A DNA stretch of 64,000 nt from Nitrosomonas ureae (lineage in GTDB: Bacteria; Pseudomonadota; Gammaproteobacteria; Burkholderiales; Nitrosomonadaceae): NCBI RefSeq assembly GCF_900108305.1, contig NZ_FNUX01000002.1, forward strand, positions 1 to 64,000. Reading direction: 5' to 3'. The notes beneath the pieces were generated by a model. The model was not told the origin of the DNA, ran no database searches, and was given only the letters and a program-made list of their open reading frames with translations. Position 1 is the stretch's first letter. The number at the start of each line of letters is the position of its first letter. A program made the translations under genes and the position numbers. Below, in pieces: positions 59,587-64,000 of the stretch.

Positions 59587-62500
59587 ACTCACCGAGTCCG
59601 CGATTGAAGATTTAGCCATCAAACTGTTTGAACATCTTGGTTACAGCCATATCCACGCTCCCGATATCTCTCCTGACGGCGACCATCCTGAACGCACCCG
59701 CTACGACGAAGTACTTCTCAATGGCCGGTTAGAAAAAGCGCTCCAGCGCATCAACCCTGGCATGACGGCCACGGTATTGCAGACTGCTTTGAAAGAAGTC
59801 GAGCGCATTCACTCCCCTGAATTACTCAGCAACAATGAAACTTTCCATCGCCTGCTTACCGAAGGCATCAAAGTCAGTTACCAGCACGAAGGCAATGAAC
59901 GCGGCGATATCGTCTGGCTGATTGATTTTGAAAACCCCGGCAATAATGAATTTATCGTGGCCAATCAGTTCACCGTGATCGAAAACAACCAGAACAAACG
60001 CCCCGACCTGGTGCTGTTTGTGAATGGCATCCCCTTGGTCGTGATTGAGCTTAAAAATGCCGCCGATGAAAACGCCAGCACCCAATCCGCGTTCCGACAA
60101 CTGGAAACCTACAAACGCAGCATCCCCAGTTTGTTTACTTATAACGCCTTGCTGGTGATCTCTGATGGACTGGAAGCCAAAGCCAGTTCGCTGTCATCAG
60201 GCTTCAGCCGCTTTATGACGTGGAAAATTCCTGATGATGTAGAGGCAGATATTGTTGGGGCAAATAATCATTTGCCCCTACGTCATTTGCCCCAACAACC
60301 GGAATTGGAAACCTTGATCAAGGGCATGCTGAACAAAAAAACCTTGCTCGATTTGGTGCGGCATTTTGTGGTATTTGATAAATCCAGGAAAGAAGATCCG
60401 CAGACCGGCGTGATCAGTATCAGCACAATCAAAAAGATTGCCGCCTACCACCAGTATTACGCCGTCAATGCCGCCGTGGCTTCCACCTTGCGCGCAGCAG
60501 ACATTGGTCTTAATTGCAAAATCATGCAAAGTCCGGCCAGTTATGGTTTACCGGATGTGACGCAGCAACCCAAGGGAGACAAAAAAGCCGGTGTCGTATG
60601 GCACACGCAAGGCAGCGGCAAGTCATTGTCGATGGTGTTTTATACCGGCAAGATCGTGCTGGCGCTGAATAATCCGACGATTGTGGTCATTACTGACCGC
60701 AACGATCTGGACGATCAACTGTTCGATACCTTTGCCGCCTGCAAACAATTGCTGCGACAGGAACCCAAGCAAGTGGAAAACCGCCAGCAATTAAAGGAGT
60801 TGCTGCGCGTGGCGTCCGGTGGCGTGATCTTCACTACGATTCAGAAATTCCAGCCGGAAGAAGGCAACGTGTATGAAGAGCTTTCTGATCGCGGCAATAT
60901 CGTGGTGATTGCCGATGAAGCGCATCGCACGCAATATGGATTCTCTGCCAAAACGGTGGACGACAAAAATGCCGACGGTGAGGTGATCGGCAAGAAAGTG
61001 GTGTACGGTTTTGCCAAATATCTGCGCGATGCATTGCCGAATGCAACTTATCTGGGCTTTACCGGCACCCCGATTGAAAAGACGGATGTCAACACGCCCG
61101 CCGTGTTTGGCCATTATGTGGATATTTATGATATCGCTCAGGCGGTGGAAGACGGCGCCACGGTGCGCATCTACTATGAAAGCCGCTTGGCAAAAATCGC
61201 TTTGAGTGAGGAAGGCCGGAAACTGATCAAGGAACTGGATGATGAGTTGGATCAGGATGAACTGACCGATACGCAGAAAGCCAAAGCCAAATGGACGCAG
61301 ATGGAAGCGCTGATTGGCAGCGAGCGCCGCATTCAGAACATCGCGCAGGATCTGGTCAGTCATTTTGAATCCCGGCAGGAAGTCTTTGCCGGCAAGGGCA
61401 TGATTGTGTGCATGTCGCGCCGCATTGCGGCTGATCTTTATGCTGAGATCGTCAAGCTGCGCCCTGATTGGCATGCCGATGGTTTAAACAAGGGCGTGAT
61501 CAAAGTGGTGATGACGGCGGCTTCCTCCGATGGCCCGATCATGGCGCAACACCACACTACCAAGCAGCAATGCAAGCTACTGGCTGAACGCATGAAGGAC
61601 AACAGTGATGAATTGAAGCTGGTGATTGTGCGCGATATGTGGTTGACCGGATTTGATGCACCCAGTATGCACACGTTGTATATCGACAAACCCATGAAAG
61701 GCCACAACCTGATGCAGGCCATCGCACGGGTGAACCGTGTTTATGGTGACAAGCCCGGCGGATTGGTGGTGGATTACCTCGGCATTGCTTCGGATTTGAA
61801 AGAAGCCTTGTCGTTCTATTCCGATGCGGGCGGCAAAGGCGATCCGACCTTGTTGCAGGAGCAAGCGGTACAGCTCATACTGGAGAAACTCGAAGTGGTT
61901 TCCGCCATGTACAACGGCTTTGCGTATGAAGAATATTTTGGGGCTGATACCTCGAAGAAGCTGGCGCTCATTCTGGCAGCTGAGGATCATATTCTCGGAT
62001 TGGACGATGGCAGGAAGCGCTACATCAATGAAGTGACCGCACTGTCTCTGGCTTTTGCCATCGCCATCCCGCATGAGCAAGCACTGGATATGAAAGATGA
62101 AGTGGCCTTTTTTCAGGCGGTCAAAGCACGTCTGTCTAAATTCGACAGCACCGGCAGCGGCAAAACCAATGAAGATATTGAAACCACCATCCGGCAAGTC
62201 ATTGACCGGGCGCTGATATCCGAACAAGTGATTGATATCTTCGATGCCGCCGGAATCAAGAAGCCGGATATTTCCATTCTCTCCGAAGATTTTCTGGCGG
62301 AACTCAAAGGCTATCAGCACAAGAATGTGGCTCTGGAAGTATTGAAGAAGCTGCTCAATGATGAACTGAAAGTGCGTGCCAAGATCAATCTGATGCAAAG
62401 CCGATCGTTGATGGAAATGCTGGAAAACGCCATCAAGAAATATCACAGCAAAATTCTGACTGCGGCGGAAGTTATTGATGAATTGATCAAGATCAGCAAG

Positions 62501-62824
62501 GAGATCGTCGCATCCGATCAAGAGGCCAAGAAACTGAATTTAACCGAATTTGAGTATGCCTTCTACACCGCGGTTGCCAGCAACGATAGTGCACGTGAAC
62601 TGATGCAAAATGACCAATTGCGTGAACTGGCAATCGTATTGACCCAGCGGGTGCGTCAAAATGCTTCGATCGACTGGACCATCAAGGAGAGCGTGAAAGC
62701 CAAGCTGAAAGTGATCGTGAAACGTACTTTGAAACAGTTTGGCTACCCGCCTGATATGCAATTGCTGGCGACTGAAATGGTATTAAGGCAGGCCGAGATG
62801 ATTGCCAGCGAACTGGCTGCCTAA
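59579..62824 (+). CDS. hsdR: Type I restriction endonuclease/translocase subunit HsdR
   Basis: Restriction and motor subunit, 1081 aa, of the EcoR124-like type. The N-terminal nuclease has PDLVLFVNGIPLVVIELKNA (D...ExK). The SF2 motor has Walker A TQGSGKSLSM, TDRNDLDDQL, DEAH-box VIADEAHRTQYG, GFTGTPIEKTD and HNLMQAIARVNRVYGDKPGG. A helical C-terminal domain follows. Residues about 225-239 (IVGANNHLPLRHLPQ) are encoded by an in-frame REP insertion between nuclease and motor. Expression is coupled to vapC. The distance of 2.6 kb between hsdS and hsdR is filled by toxin, Fic and transposase genes. Confidence 0.93.
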   Translation: MTKLTESAIEDLAIKLFEHLGYSHIHAPDISPDGDHPERTRYDEVLLNGRLEKALQRINPGMTATVLQTALKEVERIHSPELLSNNETFHRLLTEGIKVSYQHEGNERGDIVWLIDFENPGNNEFIVANQFTVIENNQNKRPDLVLFVNGIPLVVIELKNAADENASTQSAFRQLETYKRSIPSLFTYNALLVISDGLEAKASSLSSGFSRFMTWKIPDDVEADIVGANNHLPLRHLPQQPELETLIKGMLNKKTLLDLVRHFVVFDKSRKEDPQTGVISISTIKKIAAYHQYYAVNAAVASTLRAADIGLNCKIMQSPASYGLPDVTQQPKGDKKAGVVWHTQGSGKSLSMVFYTGKIVLALNNPTIVVITDRNDLDDQLFDTFAACKQLLRQEPKQVENRQQLKELLRVASGGVIFTTIQKFQPEEGNVYEELSDRGNIVVIADEAHRTQYGFSAKTVDDKNADGEVIGKKVVYGFAKYLRDALPNATYLGFTGTPIEKTDVNTPAVFGHYVDIYDIAQAVEDGATVRIYYESRLAKIALSEEGRKLIKELDDELDQDELTDTQKAKAKWTQMEALIGSERRIQNIAQDLVSHFESRQEVFAGKGMIVCMSRRIAADLYAEIVKLRPDWHADGLNKGVIKVVMTAASSDGPIMAQHHTTKQQCKLLAERMKDNSDELKLVIVRDMWLTGFDAPSMHTLYIDKPMKGHNLMQAIARVNRVYGDKPGGLVVDYLGIASDLKEALSFYSDAGGKGDPTLLQEQAVQLILEKLEVVSAMYNGFAYEEYFGADTSKKLALILAAEDHILGLDDGRKRYINEVTALSLAFAIAIPHEQALDMKDEVAFFQAVKARLSKFDSTGSGKTNEDIETTIRQVIDRALISEQVIDIFDAAGIKKPDISILSEDFLAELKGYQHKNVALEVLKKLLNDELKVRAKINLMQSRSLMEMLENAIKKYHSKILTAAEVIDELIKISKEIVASDQEAKKLNLTEFEYAFYTAVASNDSARELMQNDQLRELAIVLTQRVRQNASIDWTIKESVKAKLKVIVKRTLKQFGYPPDMQLLATEMVLRQAEMIASELAA
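60254..60296. repeat. REP element inside hsdR
   Basis: GGGGCAAAT-AATC-ATTTGCCCC (60257-60278) is the same core as the RAYT-flanking REPs. The outer arms GTTGGGGCAAAT (60254-60265) and ATTTGCCCCAAC (60285-60296) also pair perfectly over 12 bp. The insertion keeps the frame. Confidence 0.9.
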
Positions 62825-62867
62825 TGTGATACATATAATTGATTGAGCAAAGATTGAAGGGGCTGCT

Positions 62868-63164
62868 TTGACATTACGGGAAGGAAGAACAAAATTAACG
62901 CTACAATCTTCAATTGATTCTGCTCTATTGGTTGTGGAGGTGTATAACAAACCACGAACAACGGATGGAGATAAAAAGACGTGGGAATTGAGTGATGAGG
63001 ATAGATCAGCTTTTGATAAGATTTCAGTTATTATTAAGGATAAAAGAGTCACAATTGAAGCAGCAAATGCAAAACGAACGACATGGAACAGCAAGAAACA
63101 AGAAAGTGCGTTATGTATTGATATAGAAAAGAGATTGTTGGATTTGCGAATGTTGCTGGAATAA
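62868..63164 (+). CDS. Short protein with DUF3644-like N-terminus
   Basis: 98-aa protein starting at TTG 62868 behind AAGGGG. Residues 10-30 (LTLQSSIDSALLVVEVYNKP followed by RTT) match the conserved start of DUF3644 proteins. The rest (ELSDEDRSAFDKISVIIKDK, CIDIEKRLLDLRML) lacks the long helical body of that family, which is usually several times larger. It may be an internally deleted relic or a short relative. Its position directly after hsdR is typical for accessory genes of restriction islands. Confidence 0.5.
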   Translation: MTLREGRTKLTLQSSIDSALLVVEVYNKPRTTDGDKKTWELSDEDRSAFDKISVIIKDKRVTIEAANAKRTTWNSKKQESALCIDIEKRLLDLRMLLE

Positions 63165-63176
63165 CCTGGAATGTCG

Positions 63177-63932
63177 TTATAAATTACAGAAGGTTATTTC
63201 AAACGTTACATCATCTTCATAAATTTTGTTTTTTTGCCCTGCCTGTGTCGGAATGAAACGAATATTTAATGCATATTTATTAGCGCTGATTTCGGGTACG
63301 CACGGAAGTTGATCGCTTAGGTTAAGTCTTAGCATATGCGCTGAATATTCTGAGCCGGAATGCTGAAAAACACCTTGATTCGCAACAACTCTTAGAGTCC
63401 TTCCACTCTTGCGTAACAACAGCAATACAATTCTGAATGCATTCCGTATGGGTTGGAATGGAGACAGCCATTCACTAAAATCCTCATGCCGGTATACAGG
63501 ATCCAAATTGAGCCAATAATGATAGGATGGCAAATCAAATACGCAGCAACCGCCATGTATTCCAATTCGTTGTTTAATCGCCATCAACCATTCATTTTCA
63601 CGCAAGTGTTCACCGACTTTACCTGGAAAATCCAGCATTTCCCTGAATGTGATTTTTATGTCATTGAGCACACTATCAAGAGCTGTTTCAGAAACATCCG
63701 GATTTTTTCGTAACATCTCGAGTAGCAGTTTTTGCCGTTCCAGTTCCTGTAATAAATCTGACTTAATATCTGCGCGATTGGTGATTTCAAGAATCTCAAA
63801 TAAAGCGATAAGTGAAGCATGATGTTCAGACGCACTCTCTTTAGTTGAAAAGAAATCAATTTTATTGAATAAGTCCTCAAGACGGAGAAGGGTACGTATA
63901 CGCTCATTAAGCGGGTGCTCATAACAAATCAC
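63177..63932 (-). CDS. zapD: Cell division protein ZapD
   Basis: FtsZ-crosslinking protein of the DUF1342/YacF family, 251 aa. The N-terminus ICYEHPLNERIRTLLRLEDL is nearly invariant in the family. The all-helical first half continues to about residue 110, followed by the beta-domain (FDLPSYHYWLNLDPVYRHED, WLSPFQPIRNAFRIVLLLLR, FQHSGSEYSAHMLRLNL). The start is GTG at 63932. It marks the right-hand return to housekeeping genes after the restriction island. Confidence 0.93.
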   Translation of the reverse strand: MICYEHPLNERIRTLLRLEDLFNKIDFFSTKESASEHHASLIALFEILEITNRADIKSDLLQELERQKLLLEMLRKNPDVSETALDSVLNDIKITFREMLDFPGKVGEHLRENEWLMAIKQRIGIHGGCCVFDLPSYHYWLNLDPVYRHEDFSEWLSPFQPIRNAFRIVLLLLRKSGRTLRVVANQGVFQHSGSEYSAHMLRLNLSDQLPCVPEISANKYALNIRFIPTQAGQKNKIYEDDVTFEITFCNL

Positions 63933-64000
63933 AATAATTATGCATCCACAACAAAGATTAGAAATATTGAATCCTGCTTCAGGGGCATTATTTCACAAAA

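Noticed and set aside
61577..62521. 314-codon frame on the minus strand opposite hsdR
   Set aside because: The hsdR reading frame is clearly coding through this stretch; the antisense product has no recognisable motif.
63938..64000. Possible gene end on the minus strand at the right edge
   Set aside because: Twenty codons are open (ending IFLIFVVDA) but match nothing recognisable; too short to support.

Overview
The window looks like a chromosomal piece of a betaproteobacterial ammonia oxidiser of the Nitrosomonas/Nitrosospira group. This is an inference from gene content: a red-type form IC RubisCO operon (cbbR-cbbLS-cbbX), PPi-dependent phosphofructokinase beside a membrane pyrophosphatase, a RegB/RegA redox regulator pair, and housekeeping genes in a betaproteobacterial style. 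No amo, hao or rRNA gene is present, so the genus is not proven. No tRNA or rRNA gene was recognised.

Layout. 0-9.6 kb: housekeeping genes (thiO, ispH, DAHP synthase, regB-regA, ribD, nrdR, glyA, a class I glutamine amidotransferase). 9.7-13.5 kb: a DUF2868 membrane protein paired with a DUF3482 GTPase, then a YugP-like zinc peptidase. 13.6-23.6 kb: one tightly packed, often overlapping operon for a hybrid type II secretion / type IV pilus-like machine (GspG, GspF, GspE, PilM/N/O/P-like proteins, a lipoprotein secretin with a C-terminal cohesin-like domain, three further pseudopilins). 23.7-28.5 kb: ridA, sbcB, pilT-pilU and a YceK-like lipoprotein. 28.8-33.2 kb: a recA-recX-(OB-fold-like protein)-alaS operon on the minus strand. 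33.4-45.9 kb: energy and carbon metabolism: adk (apparently starting at ATC), PPi-dependent pfp, hppA, ppsR-ppsA, and the divergent cbbR / cbbLS-cbbX cluster, with a 151-bp MITE inserted at the cbbS stop codon. 46.4-48.5 kb: an OmpA-family lipoprotein, a gene graveyard (Fur-box-like site, cas2 5' fragment, IS3 orfA fragment) and a TIGR04073-type protein. 48.8-53.8 kb: metH, a small lipoprotein and a umuD without umuC. 54.1-62.8 kb: a type I restriction-modification island. 63.2-63.9 kb: zapD.

The part most worth a second look is the restriction island. hsdM and hsdS are separated from hsdR by a solo vapB, a RhuM-Fic gene, a REP-associated tyrosine transposase (RAYT) and a complete vapBC pair whose vapB and leader duplicate the solo copy. 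Palindromic REP elements with the core GGGGCAAAT-N4-ATTTGCCCC flank the RAYT gene and also lie in frame inside hsdM, hsdR and the RAYT gene itself, where they encode VGANNHLPL-like peptides. hsdM carries a second, unrelated palindrome of the Neisseria dRS3 type, also in frame. This looks like a locus where small palindromic elements, probably moved by the local RAYT, add peptide segments to defence proteins without breaking the frame.

All functional calls rest on motif reading of the translated sequence. No database search was run.
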